Source: an uncultured Trueperaceae bacterium (GTDB lineage: Bacteria > Deinococcota > Deinococci > Deinococcales > Trueperaceae). Taken from it: a DNA stretch of 63,260 nucleotides. Under the pieces are notes generated by a model. That model saw only the letters and a program-made list of their open reading frames with translations, searched no databases and was not told the DNA's origin. Every line of letters starts with the position of its first letter. Position 1 is the stretch's first letter. Below are positions 18,052-26,524 of this stretch, piece by piece. Made by a program: the position numbers and the translations under genes. The stretch is taken from positions 1 to 63,260 of the forward strand of contig CALDPK010000213.1 in assembly GCA_937911855.1 (NCBI GenBank). Direction: 5' to 3'.

Positions 18052-18084
18052 AAGGGGGCCGCTGCATCACGCAGCGGCCCCCTT
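18052..18084. terminator. Bidirectional intrinsic terminator between lpdA and argJ
   Basis: A perfect 14-bp stem: AAGGGGGCCGCTGC (18052-18065) and its complement (18071-18084) around a 5-base loop, followed by TTCTACTGTT. It lies between the convergent lpdA and argJ stops, so it can end both transcripts. Confidence 0.88.
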
Positions 18085-18104
18085 CTACTGTTCAGGTCAT
18101 GCGC

Positions 18105-19259
18105 TCAGGTCGTGTAGTCGGCATTGATGCGTACGTACTCGGCCGTCAGGTCGCAGCCCCAGGCGTTGCCGCTGCCCTCACCGGCGTTCAGTTCAACGCG
18201 GATGAGCACGTCCTCCTGCCGCAGCAGCTCGCTGGCGCCGGCCGCATCGAACGGCTGCGGGGACCCGTCGTAGACGGTCACGCCCTGCACGTCAACGCGG
18301 GCCCTGGCCGGGTCGAACTGCGCGCCTGACCGTCCCAGGGCCACCACGATGCGTCCCCAGTTCGGGTCGTTGCCGTGCACGGCGGACTTGACCAGCGGGC
18401 TGCCGGCGACGGTGCGGGCGGCCTGGCGGGCTTCCTCGTCATTCACCGCGCCTGACACCTGGACGGTGATCAGTTTGGTGGCTCCCTCGCCGTCGCGGGC
18501 GATCTTGCGGGCCAGCTCATCAGCCGTGCGCTGCAGGGCCGCGTGCAGTTCCGCCTGGTCGGCGTCTATGAGGTTGCTGCTGAACGCGAACGCCATGTCG
18601 TTGGGTGAGGTGTCGCCGTCGACCGTCACCTGGTTGAAGCTGCGGGCGGTCACGTCGCTCCACATCGCGCGCAGGTCGGCCTGGCTCACGCGGGCGTCGG
18701 TCATGACGAACGCGAGCATGGTGGCCATGTTCGGGTGGATCATGCCGGAGCCTTTGGCCACGCCCACTACCCGCGCGCCGCCCTGCAGTTCCACTTCAAC
18801 CTGCTTGAACACCTTGTCGGTCGTGAGAATCGAAGCTGCGAACGCCGAGCTGCCGTCACCCAGGTTCGAAGCCAGCTCCGGGAGCGCGTCCACGATCCTG
18901 TCGATCGGCATGCGCTGGCCGATGATGCCGGTGCTGGCAGTAAGGACGGTGGCACCGGATGCGAGGCCCGCCTGGGCGGCTGCTGCTTCGGCCATGCGCA
19001 GGTTGTCGTCGATGCCCTGCTGGCCGGTCGAGCAGTTGGCGTTGCCGGAGTTGATTATGAGCGCCTGCACCGGCTCGTCCGAAGCGAACAGTTCACGGTT
19101 CCTGGCGACGCAGGCGGCGTGGACCAGGTTGGTGGTGGCCACGAGCGCCCAGTTAAGCGGGGCGTCGGCGACGATGAGGCCCAGGTCGCGTTTGCCTGAG
19201 CGTTTCAGACCGGCGCTGATGCCGGCCGTACGGAATCCCTGCGGAAGTTTCACGGCCAC
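18105..19259 (-). CDS. argJ: Glutamate N-acetyltransferase / bifunctional ornithine acetyltransferase
   Basis: 384 residues. ArgJ moves the acetyl group from N-acetylornithine to glutamate, closing the acetyl cycle of arginine synthesis. It is made as a precursor that cleaves itself before a Thr: KGSGMIHPNMATML, with the nucleophile at about Thr180, is present, as is the oxyanion TASTGIIGQRMP segment. The C-terminus ends RINADYTT, typical of the family. Last gene of the argF-argC-argJ operon; its start overlaps the argC stop by 10 bases. Confidence 0.96.
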   Translation of the reverse strand: MAVKLPQGFRTAGISAGLKRSGKRDLGLIVADAPLNWALVATTNLVHAACVARNRELFASDEPVQALIINSGNANCSTGQQGIDDNLRMAEAAAAQAGLASGATVLTASTGIIGQRMPIDRIVDALPELASNLGDGSSAFAASILTTDKVFKQVEVELQGGARVVGVAKGSGMIHPNMATMLAFVMTDARVSQADLRAMWSDVTARSFNQVTVDGDTSPNDMAFAFSSNLIDADQAELHAALQRTADELARKIARDGEGATKLITVQVSGAVNDEEARQAARTVAGSPLVKSAVHGNDPNWGRIVVALGRSGAQFDPARARVDVQGVTVYDGSPQPFDAAGASELLRQEDVLIRVELNAGEGSGNAWGCDLTAEYVRINADYTT

Positions 19260-20344
19260 CGTCCTTCGAGTTCAAGTCCTGCTGTTTCTTCAAAGCCGTT
19301 GGCCACGTTGAAGCCCTGGACCGCCTGACCTGAGGCGCCCTTGCCCAGGTTATCCAGGACCGCATAGGCCTGGATCATGCCGCTGCGGCGGTCGACTTCG
19401 ACGCTGATGATGGCGCGGTCGCTGCCAGCCACCGCCTTGGTTTCAGGCGCGCTGTCCTGCACGTGCAGCAGCGGGTTGCCGGCATAATAATCGCGGTACA
19501 GCTCGAGCAGTCCGGCAGTGTCAGGTGCCCCGACGGGGGAGCGGGTTGACGCAACCGCCAGGATGCCCCGCACCATCGGCACGCGCATCGGCGTGAAGGT
19601 GAGGACCGGACGCTGCTGCTCGCCATGAGTGCTCAGGCTGCGGCCTGCTGCTGCGTCCCCGCCTGCCGTGGCAGCGCGGATGCGGCCCAGGGTCGCTTCG
19701 ATCTCCGCGACGTGCCGGTGCCGGCCTCCGGTGCTGTACGGCACGACTGAATCCAGCGCTTCAGGGAAGTGCAGCACCGGTTTGGCAGCGCGGCCGGCGC
19801 CGGAGATGCCGGTGGCGATGGTCACGCTCACGTCAGTTCCCAGGTGACCGCTGGCCGCCAGCGGCGCGAGGGCCAGGGCAGCTGCCGTGGCGTTGCAGCC
19901 GGGACTGGCGACGATGCGGGCGCCGGGCAGTTCGTCACGGTGCAGTTCCACCAGGCCGTAGCGGGCCTGCGCGATCAGCTCCGGATGCGGATGCTCCAGT
20001 CCGTACCACTCAGCATAGGTGGCGGCGTCCAGCCGGAAGTCGGCTGACAGGTCGATCGCCTGCTTGCCCTGGGCAATCGCCTGCGCTACGAGCGGGGCCG
20101 TGGCGGCGTGGGGGGTGGCGAAGAACAGTACGTCTGCGCCGGCGATCACCGCGTCGTTGTCGCCGAAGATGCTGTTGCCGACCTCGAGGCCGGCCAGCTG
20201 CGGCCAGGCAGCTGCGAGCGGCTGGCCCAGGTACTGACGCGAAGCGAAGCCGGTCAGTTCGACGTGCGGGTGACGGCCCAGGCGGCGGATGAGTTCACTG
20301 CCGCCGTAGCCGCTGGCGCCCAGTATCCCGACCTTCAGTTTCAC
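19250..20344 (-). CDS. argC: N-acetyl-gamma-glutamyl-phosphate reductase
   Basis: 364 residues from a GTG at 20344, chosen because VKLKVGILGASGYGGSELIRRL places the Rossmann nucleotide loop at the N-terminus as usual and the GTGA overlaps the argF stop; a longer open frame upstream lies within argF. The catalytic Cys is in VASPGCNATAAALAL, and the later HRHVAEIEATL segment carries conserved His residues. It reduces N-acetylglutamyl phosphate to the semialdehyde. The argB kinase that makes its substrate is not in the window. Confidence 0.96.
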   Translation of the reverse strand: MKLKVGILGASGYGGSELIRRLGRHPHVELTGFASRQYLGQPLAAAWPQLAGLEVGNSIFGDNDAVIAGADVLFFATPHAATAPLVAQAIAQGKQAIDLSADFRLDAATYAEWYGLEHPHPELIAQARYGLVELHRDELPGARIVASPGCNATAAALALAPLAASGHLGTDVSVTIATGISGAGRAAKPVLHFPEALDSVVPYSTGGRHRHVAEIEATLGRIRAATAGGDAAAGRSLSTHGEQQRPVLTFTPMRVPMVRGILAVASTRSPVGAPDTAGLLELYRDYYAGNPLLHVQDSAPETKAVAGSDRAIISVEVDRRSGMIQAYAVLDNLGKGASGQAVQGFNVANGFEETAGLELEGRWP

Positions 20345-21282
20345 AGCGGCACCAGGTGGTTCAGCAGGATGCCCTTGTGGGCATGCAGGCGGTTCTCGGC
20401 CTGGTCGAAGACGACGCTGCGCTCGTGATAGACGGCTTCCTCGGTGCATTCCTCGCCGTAATGGGCCGGCAGGTCGTGCATGAATACTCCGCGGCTGGAC
20501 AGGTCGTCGAACCAGTCCGGGGTGATGGTGTAGCCGGCGAAGGCCTTGCGGCGGCGTTCACCCTCAGCTTCCTGGCCCATGGAAATCCATACATCGGTAT
20601 ACAGGGCGTCTGCACCGCGGGCGGCTGCGCGCGGGTCGCGTTCGATGCTCACGTCAGCGCCCTGGTCAGCGGCCCAGGCCATGACCGCAGGGTCGGGATC
20701 GAACCCTTCGGGGCAGGCGATGACGAGGCTGATGCCGGTGAGGGCAGCTGCCTCGATATGGGAGTTTGCGACGTTGTTGCCGTCCCCGACGTAAACGACG
20801 CGCAGCCCGTCCAGGCTGCCGAACTGCTCCAACAGGGTGAGATAATCGGCGACCGCCTGGGTGGGGTGCTGCAGGTCGGTCAGGCCGTTTATTACCGGTA
20901 CGTCTGCGAAGCGGGCCAGGTCCGTAACAGTCTGATGCGCGTTCGTGCGCGCCATTATGCCGGCCGTCCAGCGGCTGAGGTTGGTCGCGATGTCACGCGC
21001 ACTTTCGCGTACGCCCAGGCCGATGCTGTCCTGTCCCAGGAGCACCGAGTGGCCGCCCAGCTGGTACATCGCGATGTCGAAGGTCGTGCGGGTGCGCAGC
21101 GACTGCTTCTCGAAGATCATGGCCAGGCTGCTGCCGGCCAGGGGCTGCGGTCGTTCGGATCGCTGCCAGTCCTGCTTGAGTTTCAGCGAGGATTCCAGGA
21201 GGCCGCTGAACTCCGCGGCCGTCATCCCGGATAAGGCCAGGAAATCCCGGCCGGCAAGGGACTGAACGATGTGTGAACTCAT
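20341..21282 (-). CDS. argF: Ornithine carbamoyltransferase
   Basis: 313 residues from ATG at 21282, which has GGAGG about 10 bases upstream. It condenses ornithine and carbamoyl phosphate to citrulline. The carbamoyl-phosphate loop FEKQSLRTRTTFDIAMYQLGG, the HPTQAVADYLTL segment and the SMGQEAE loop are all there. One oddity: the usual ornithine-loop HCLP sequence reads HDLPAHYGEE here, with Asp where the family's catalytic Cys usually is. First gene of the argF-argC-argJ operon, with a palindromic operator upstream. Confidence 0.92.
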   Translation of the reverse strand: MSSHIVQSLAGRDFLALSGMTAAEFSGLLESSLKLKQDWQRSERPQPLAGSSLAMIFEKQSLRTRTTFDIAMYQLGGHSVLLGQDSIGLGVRESARDIATNLSRWTAGIMARTNAHQTVTDLARFADVPVINGLTDLQHPTQAVADYLTLLEQFGSLDGLRVVYVGDGNNVANSHIEAAALTGISLVIACPEGFDPDPAVMAWAADQGADVSIERDPRAAARGADALYTDVWISMGQEAEGERRRKAFAGYTITPDWFDDLSSRGVFMHDLPAHYGEECTEEAVYHERSVVFDQAENRLHAHKGILLNHLVPL

Positions 21283-21350
21283 TGCTGGACTACCTCCGTC
21301 AGGCTGTGCAGACGTCCGTTGCACAGAAACCTGAGTCTAGCACCATGCCC

Positions 21351-21383
21351 TGCATAATTGCAGCCACCCTGCAACCTTATGCA
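21351..21383 (-). promoter_or_regulatory. Arginine operator upstream of argF
   Basis: Two imperfect palindromes on the minus strand: TGCATAAGGTTGCA (21383-21370) and TGCAATTATGCA (21362-21351). The first matches TGCATAAGATTGCA upstream of argG at 13 of 14 positions. An extended -10-like TGCTAGACT lies just downstream (box at 21339-21334), so the sites flank the expected -35 region. The natural reader would be an ArgR-type repressor, whose gene is not in the window. Confidence 0.65.
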
Positions 21384-21393
21384 GACGGTCTGC

Positions 21394-22566
21394 TCAGATG
21401 CCCAGCAGGCCGGTGTACCAGCTGATGAGGGCCGGTCCGTAGAACAGCGCGATGAGCGCACCGGCCACCAGGTACGGTCCGAACGGAATCTGCCGGTCGC
21501 CACCGAACAGGCGGCTAACGACGCCGAATACCGCACTCAGGATGATCGACGCCAGGAAGGCGACCACGAACGATTCCCAGCCGAGCAGTGCTCCCAGCAC
21601 CGCGGCCAGTTTCGCGTCACCGAAGCCCATGGCGATCGGCTCGTCCTCGGCCGGGTCGGGTTCAGCGGCGCTTTCCTCGGCCTTGCCGGTGACCAGTCCG
21701 TGGATCCACCACCAGAACGCTCCCGCTATCGCAGCGATGCCGCTCGCAGCGAGCGTGCCACCGATCGCCGCAGGCAGGCTGATCGGCAGCACGTAAGGAA
21801 CCAACACCAGGAAACCCGCCAGCCACACCAGATAGAGGAGGCCTTCCGGAAGCCGCAGCGTGCGCCGGGTCACCAGGTTCAGCAGCACCGAGGCGAGCGC
21901 CACCAGCGCACCGGTCTGCCAGCCGAACAGCAGGCCGGCTACGGCTGCCAGGTTCACCTGGTCGAAGCCGATCGGCCAGAGCCTCTCTTTCGTATCCCTG
22001 AAGCGGCGCATGGCCAGCCCGCCCAGCCGGTTCACCAGCGTCAGCGCGCCGGCTGCGATCATGGCGCCGGTAAGCGCTTCGCTGAACGACGGCAGGCCGC
22101 TGTCCGCCGCGTAGAGGAGGGTGCCGGCCAGTGCCAGCAGCAACCCCGGCAGGGTCAGTGCGTCAGGCAGGGTGAACGTATCCAGGTCGATGAAGGCCAG
22201 GATCAAGAGCAGCGCGTAGATGGCGATGAGTGGCAGGAAGGTCAGTCCGTACTCGGTCACGGGCCAGGTCATGCTGATCGCGAAGAAACCGGCAGCCATC
22301 AGCAGTTCCACGAACGGGTAGCGGGCGCTTATGGGTTTGCCGCAGCCGCGGCAGCGGGCACGCTGGACCAGCCAGGAAACCACCGGCACAAGCTCCACTG
22401 GCGTCAGCCGGCGTTTGCAGTTCGGGCAGGCCGAACCCGGCCAGACTACTGATTCGCCGCGGGGCAGGCGCCAGATGACCACATTGGAAAACGAGCCGAT
22501 CAGGGCCCCCAGGATTGCGATGATTACGGCACTAAGCAGCGCCAGCTGTGACAGGTCAGTGATCAT
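21394..22566 (-). CDS. pilD: Type IV prepilin peptidase/methylase
   Basis: 390 residues, seven or eight predicted helices. The N-terminal domain has two CxxC pairs (CPNCKRRLTP and CRGCGKPISARYP), as in bifunctional PilD. The aspartyl protease residues are in LAFIDLDTFTLPDALTLPG and GFGDAKLAAVLGALLG. An acidic loop (AEESAAEPDPAEDEP) just before the second Asp is longer than usual, which explains the extra length over a typical ~270-360. It cleaves and N-methylates type IV prepilins, suggesting pili or a competence pseudopilus elsewhere in the genome. Confidence 0.93.
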   Translation of the reverse strand: MITDLSQLALLSAVIIAILGALIGSFSNVVIWRLPRGESVVWPGSACPNCKRRLTPVELVPVVSWLVQRARCRGCGKPISARYPFVELLMAAGFFAISMTWPVTEYGLTFLPLIAIYALLLILAFIDLDTFTLPDALTLPGLLLALAGTLLYAADSGLPSFSEALTGAMIAAGALTLVNRLGGLAMRRFRDTKERLWPIGFDQVNLAAVAGLLFGWQTGALVALASVLLNLVTRRTLRLPEGLLYLVWLAGFLVLVPYVLPISLPAAIGGTLAASGIAAIAGAFWWWIHGLVTGKAEESAAEPDPAEDEPIAMGFGDAKLAAVLGALLGWESFVVAFLASIILSAVFGVVSRLFGGDRQIPFGPYLVAGALIALFYGPALISWYTGLLGI

Positions 22567-22649
22567 TGGTCTCCAAGGCCGGCCCGCCGATAGGCCAGTT
22601 CCACGCCGGCAGCAGTTCTCATCATGCGGGTGCTAGACTTGCAAACGCT

Positions 22650-23141
22650 ATGAAACGAGTCACGTACATCATACTCGCAGCCGCCGCGCTGGCCGTCCTC
22701 GGCTCGCTCAACCTGCAGGCCCAGGCTCCTGCCGCAAGCATCGCCTTCATCAACTCGCAGCAGGCGATCGACGCCCATCCTTCCGGTGCCGCTGCACGTG
22801 ATATCGAACAGCGCGGAATCGCTGAAATCACGGAGATCCAGGCCAGCCTTAACGCCATAATCGAGCGCGCCCAGGGTGGCGCCACGATCACGCCTGAGGA
22901 GCAGGAAGCGTTCCAGACCGGCCAGATCGCCCTGGAATCAACCGCCCAGCGCTATCAGGAGGAAGTCGCTGCAGCTGCGGAGCCCGCTGTCGTTGCAGTT
23001 GACACCGCCCTCAAGGCTGTCGCTGCCGAACAGGGTTACACCGTGGTCATCGACTACCTCGTGGCACGTGAAAGCGGCCTCGTCGTCTACGCCCAGGAAG
23101 GACTGGACATCACCGAGCTGGTAATCAGCCGGATGCAGTAA
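22650..23141 (+). CDS. OmpH/Skp-like periplasmic protein
   Basis: 163 residues. A signal peptide (about 1-25, ending in QAQA) precedes a short beta strand IAFINSQQAIDAHPSG and a long alpha-helical region, then VVAVDTALKAVAAEQGYTVVIDY. This pattern, VDxQxAxxxHP then coiled helices then A-x-x-x-GY-x-x-V-x-D, is that of the OmpH/Skp family of trimeric periplasmic chaperones. I chose the ATG at 22650 because it opens the signal peptide. An extended -10, TGCTAGACT (box 22634-22639), lies 10 bases upstream, so it may be nearly leaderless. Confidence 0.82.
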   Translation: MKRVTYIILAAAALAVLGSLNLQAQAPAASIAFINSQQAIDAHPSGAAARDIEQRGIAEITEIQASLNAIIERAQGGATITPEEQEAFQTGQIALESTAQRYQEEVAAAAEPAVVAVDTALKAVAAEQGYTVVIDYLVARESGLVVYAQEGLDITELVISRMQ

Positions 23142-23163
23142 CGGTTTCAGTCAGGTAACGATT

Positions 23164-23892
23164 TCAGTTCTTTTCGAGGCTGGCCAGGAACTTGCGGTCA
23201 GCCTCTGTCAGTTCAGCTGACCCGAGCAGGTCAGGCCGCCGTGCCAGGGTGCGGAGCAGCGCCTGCTCCCGCCGCCACTGTTCGACTTTCGCGTGGTGGC
23301 CCGAGAGAAGCACGTCCGGGACAGCCGCACCTTCGAATGAAGGTGGTCGCGTGTACACCGGATGGTCGAGTATTCCAGTGGAGAACGAGTCCTGCTCGAA
23401 GCTTTCGCTCTTGCCCAGTACGCCCGGCAGCAGCCGGGAGGTCGCCTCGATCAGCACGAGGGCTGGCAGTTCCCCGCCCATCAGCACGTAATCACCGATC
23501 GACACCTCGCGGGTGACCATTGGCTCGACGCGGCTGTCGAACCCTTCGTAACGGCCGCACAGTATCTGCAGGTGCCGCTTCGTGCTCAGTTCCTCCACCA
23601 GCTGCTGGGTGAGCGGCTCACCTGCGGGGGAGACCATGATCACCTCATCCGGGGGAACCGGCTGGCTGGCTGCTTCACTGATCGCCTGAGCGGCGATGTC
23701 CACCCGGATGACCATGCCGGCGCCTCCGCCGTAGGGCGGTGCGTCCACCTTGTAGTGCGGGGGCTGCGCGAACTTGCGCAGGTCATGGCTGTCCAGTTCG
23801 ATGAGTCCAGCCTGGAGTGCCTTGCCGAGCAGGGCATCCTGGCGCCACGCTTCGATGAGGGCGGGGAACAGGCTGTAGACGCTGTACTTCAC
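23164..23892 (-). CDS. trmD: tRNA (guanine37-N1)-methyltransferase
   Basis: 242 residues. TrmD methylates G37 next to the anticodon, preventing +1 frameshifts. The SPOUT trefoil-knot signature is clear: YGGGAGMVIR, LCGRYEGFDSRV, SIGDYVLMGGELPALVLIEA and DHPVYTRP. The start overlaps the rimM stop by 4 bases. Last gene of the ffh-rpsP-khpA-rimM-trmD cluster, an order kept in many bacteria. Confidence 0.96.
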   Translation of the reverse strand: MKYSVYSLFPALIEAWRQDALLGKALQAGLIELDSHDLRKFAQPPHYKVDAPPYGGGAGMVIRVDIAAQAISEAASQPVPPDEVIMVSPAGEPLTQQLVEELSTKRHLQILCGRYEGFDSRVEPMVTREVSIGDYVLMGGELPALVLIEATSRLLPGVLGKSESFEQDSFSTGILDHPVYTRPPSFEGAAVPDVLLSGHHAKVEQWRREQALLRTLARRPDLLGSAELTEADRKFLASLEKN

Positions 23893-24380
23893 AGCAGGCC
23901 GTCAGGCGGGTCGTTCAGTACGATCTCGCGGTCCTCGACCTCTACGTACGGCGCGTTGAGTGGCACGAGCTGGCCGCCGTAAAGAATCAGGTACTCGTGA
24001 CCGCTTGCGCCCTGCACTTCCGCTACCCGGCCGATCTCCCGGCCGGCCAGCATGACCGGCAGTTCCAGCAGCCCGGATGTGAAATCGCTGGAGCTGAAGC
24101 CGGCAGGCAGGCTGCTTTCCGGCACGCTCAGGTATGAGTTGGTGAGTTCCCGCGCGGTCTCGATCCTGCGGATTCCTTCGAAGTACAGGACGACGCCGCG
24201 GTTGTGACTGCGGCGCTCGCGGATGACAAGGCTGCGGGTGCCGTCAACAGTTACTGCAAGGCCGGGCTCGAGCAGCTCCGCTTCGGCAGCACCGGCGGCA
24301 TGGAAGAGCAGCCCGCCGTCCAGGCCGATGGTACGGCCCAGCCGACCGAGCTGCAGTGCGCGCTCAGTGCTGTCGTTCAT
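23889..24380 (-). CDS. rimM: Ribosome maturation factor RimM
   Basis: 163 residues: an N-terminal beta-barrel with LGRLGRTIGLDGGLLFH (the G-x-x-G-x-x-G pattern) and a C-terminal PRC-barrel with GREIGRVAEVQGASGHEYLIL and VPLNAPYVEVED. It binds S19 and helps 30S head assembly. Position between the KH protein and trmD matches the usual operon. It ends in a 4-base overlap with trmD. Confidence 0.94.
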   Translation of the reverse strand: MNDSTERALQLGRLGRTIGLDGGLLFHAAGAAEAELLEPGLAVTVDGTRSLVIRERRSHNRGVVLYFEGIRRIETARELTNSYLSVPESSLPAGFSSSDFTSGLLELPVMLAGREIGRVAEVQGASGHEYLILYGGQLVPLNAPYVEVEDREIVLNDPPDGLL

Positions 24381-24407
24381 GTCGGAAGTATCAGGTGCCG
24401 GTGCCGC

Positions 24408-24638
24408 TTACTCAATCAGCTGGACTTCAACCCGCTGCCTGCCATCAGATGCGGCGCGGGCCAGGGTCCTTATGCTGTTGATGATGCGGCCGCCCCGGCC
24501 GATTACCCGGCCGGCGTCCTCTTCGGCGCAGCGGATCTCGATGCGGACGCCACGGGCGTCACGGTGGGTCTCCACCACGGCTGCATCATGTTCATGCACC
24601 AGGTTGTGGACTATCAGGGCAACGAGTTCCTGCGGCAC
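24408..24638 (-). CDS. khpA: KH-domain RNA-binding protein KhpA
   Basis: 76 residues, essentially a single KH domain: IEIRCAEEDAGRVIGRGGRIINSIRTLARAA contains the GRGG loop that contacts RNA. The GTG start has AGGGACG upstream. It lies between rpsP and rimM, the standard place for this small protein (formerly YlqC). It works with KhpB in some bacteria; no KhpB is seen here. Confidence 0.93.
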   Translation of the reverse strand: MPQELVALIVHNLVHEHDAAVVETHRDARGVRIEIRCAEEDAGRVIGRGGRIINSIRTLARAASDGRQRVEVQLIE

Positions 24639-24658
24639 GCTTTCGTCCCTTCAGCTGC

Positions 24659-24970
24659 TCAGGCGGCAGCCTCTGCAGCTGCTACACGCTTGGTGTAACG
24701 CTCACGGTTCTTCGCTTCGACGTTGCCGACTTCCACGCCTGCACGCTCGAGGAGCTTGAGTGCGGTGTCAGTGGGCTGCGCGCCCTGCTCGAGCCAGTAG
24801 GCTGCACGCTCGGCGTTAATCTTGAGCGGGGTTTCAGTGGTGTTACGCGGGTCGTAATGACCGAGTGATTCGATGTAATCGCTGGAGCGCTTCTTGCGGG
24901 AGTCCACGATCACGACACGGTAATGAGGGGTTTTCTTAGCGCCAATGCGCATGAGGCGAATCTTTACCAT
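24659..24970 (-). CDS. rpsP: 30S ribosomal protein S16
   Basis: 103 residues from the ATG at 24970, which has GGAGG nine bases upstream; a longer frame extends to 25111 but lacks family similarity. MVKIRLMRIGAKKTPHYRVV followed by D-x-RKKR is the S16 N-terminus, and IESLGHYDP is conserved. The C-terminus has an Ala-rich basic extension. Cotranscribed with khpA, rimM and trmD. Confidence 0.97.
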   Translation of the reverse strand: MVKIRLMRIGAKKTPHYRVVIVDSRKKRSSDYIESLGHYDPRNTTETPLKINAERAAYWLEQGAQPTDTALKLLERAGVEVGNVEAKNRERYTKRVAAAEAAA

Positions 24971-25085
24971 CTTGCAAATTCCTCCAAGGCTTCGCCACAT
25001 GTAAAAACGCGGCGCACACAAGTCAGTAATCTTACTACATTCCCGGGCCGGCCGGGGCGAACCACGACGCAGAACGCCTGGCGCT

Positions 25086-26402
25086 TCAGCCGAGCATCCT
25101 CGGGCCGCCACGGCCGCGCTGCTGCTTGCCCAGTTGCTTCATCATCTTCTTCATAGCCTCGTAGTTCTTCATGAGGCGGTTGACATCCTGCACCTGCGTG
25201 CCGGAACCGGCAGCGATGCGTTTGCGGCGGCTGGCGTTCAGGAGCTGCGGTTTCTTGCGTTCCTTCTCCGTCATGCTCGAGATGATCGCTTCCACCCGGG
25301 CTATCTCGCCTTCGTCGACGTTCGCGCCCTTGGGCAGCATCTTGCTGGCGCCCGGCACCATCTTGAGGATGTCGGTGAACGAACCCATCCGCTTGATGCG
25401 CTGCATCTGGGTGAGCATGTCCTGCAGCGAGAAATCCGCCAGGTTCTTCGGGTCGGTCGGCGCCTCGTCGTCTTCTTCAAGTACCTTGGCCTTCTCGATC
25501 AGGGTGAGCACGTCACCCATGCCGAGGATGCGGCTGGCGATGCGGTCGGGGTGGAACGGCTCGAGGCCGTCGATCTTCTCGCTCATCCCCGCGAAGAAGA
25601 TCGGCTTGCCCGTCACGTGACGGGCCGACAGTGCGGCGCCACCGCGGGCGTCACCGTCCAGCTTCGTCAGGATCAGGCCGCTCACGCCGATGCGCTCATC
25701 GAACGACCGCGCCACCGGCAGCGACTGCTGACCGGTCATGGCGTCGATGACGAGCATCGACTCGGTCGGCTGCAGGACCTCGTTGAGGCGCGCGAGCTCG
25801 TCCATCAGGTTCTCGTCGATCTGCAGGCGGCCCGCGGTGTCAACGATGATCAGGTCACGGAAATCATGCTTCAGGTACGCGTCAAGCTTGGCTTTGGTAC
25901 GCGCGGCGTCCTCACCGTCGGAAACCTCGAGCACCGGCACGCCGATCTGACGGCCAAGCACCTTCAGCTGCTCACGCGCTGCCGGGCGCTGGGTGTCAGC
26001 CGCCACAAGCAGCGGACGGCGGCCCTGCGCCTTGTACTTATGGGCAAGCTTGCCGGATGTGGTGGTCTTACCGGCGCCCTGCAGACCCATCATCAGCCAG
26101 ATGTTCGAATCAGAATTCAGCGTGGGCTGAACGGACTTGCCACCCAGGATCTCCTGAAGTTCCTCCTGCACGATGGCGATGACGCGCTGGTCAGGCCTCA
26201 GTGACAGCAGTGTCTCGGAACCGGTGGCTTTCTCCTGGACGCGCTGGGTGAAATCCCGCGCGACTTCCAGGTTCACGTCGGCCTCAAGCAGCGCCACGCG
26301 CACTTCACGGAGTGCGGTTTTTACCTCGGCTTCGGTGAGCCGGCCCCGGCCACGAAGACCCTCGAAAACGTTCTGAAGTTTGTCGCCCAGACTCTGAAAC
26401 AT
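25086..26402 (-). CDS. ffh: Signal recognition particle protein Ffh
   Basis: 438 residues from the ATG at 26402; the upstream 31 codons of open frame are not conserved. N domain (1-85), GTPase G domain with GLQGAGKTTTSGKLA (P loop), DTAGRLQ, TKLDGDARGGAALS, then the Met-rich M domain ending in MKKMMKQLGKQQRGRGG. It targets nascent membrane and secreted proteins with 4.5S RNA. It is followed by rpsP after 115 bases. I see no clear leaderless box or strong Shine-Dalgarno at this start. Confidence 0.97.
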   Translation of the reverse strand: MFQSLGDKLQNVFEGLRGRGRLTEAEVKTALREVRVALLEADVNLEVARDFTQRVQEKATGSETLLSLRPDQRVIAIVQEELQEILGGKSVQPTLNSDSNIWLMMGLQGAGKTTTSGKLAHKYKAQGRRPLLVAADTQRPAAREQLKVLGRQIGVPVLEVSDGEDAARTKAKLDAYLKHDFRDLIIVDTAGRLQIDENLMDELARLNEVLQPTESMLVIDAMTGQQSLPVARSFDERIGVSGLILTKLDGDARGGAALSARHVTGKPIFFAGMSEKIDGLEPFHPDRIASRILGMGDVLTLIEKAKVLEEDDEAPTDPKNLADFSLQDMLTQMQRIKRMGSFTDILKMVPGASKMLPKGANVDEGEIARVEAIISSMTEKERKKPQLLNASRRKRIAAGSGTQVQDVNRLMKNYEAMKKMMKQLGKQQRGRGGPRMLG

Positions 26403-26524
26403 GCAGCTTCTTTTGTACCACTGATGCGGGCTTCCTGCAGTAAGCGGGCCGTCAGCCGCGTGACTGAGACACACATGAGCCGTAACCGGGCGCATGAACA
26501 GCCGCGTCTATAATGACCGGAACG

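Noticed and set aside
23142..23168. Repeated GGTTTCAG/GATTTCAG and CAGGTAACG between the OmpH-like gene and trmD
   Set aside because: Two short imperfect direct copies in a 22-base gap; no stem and no known element.
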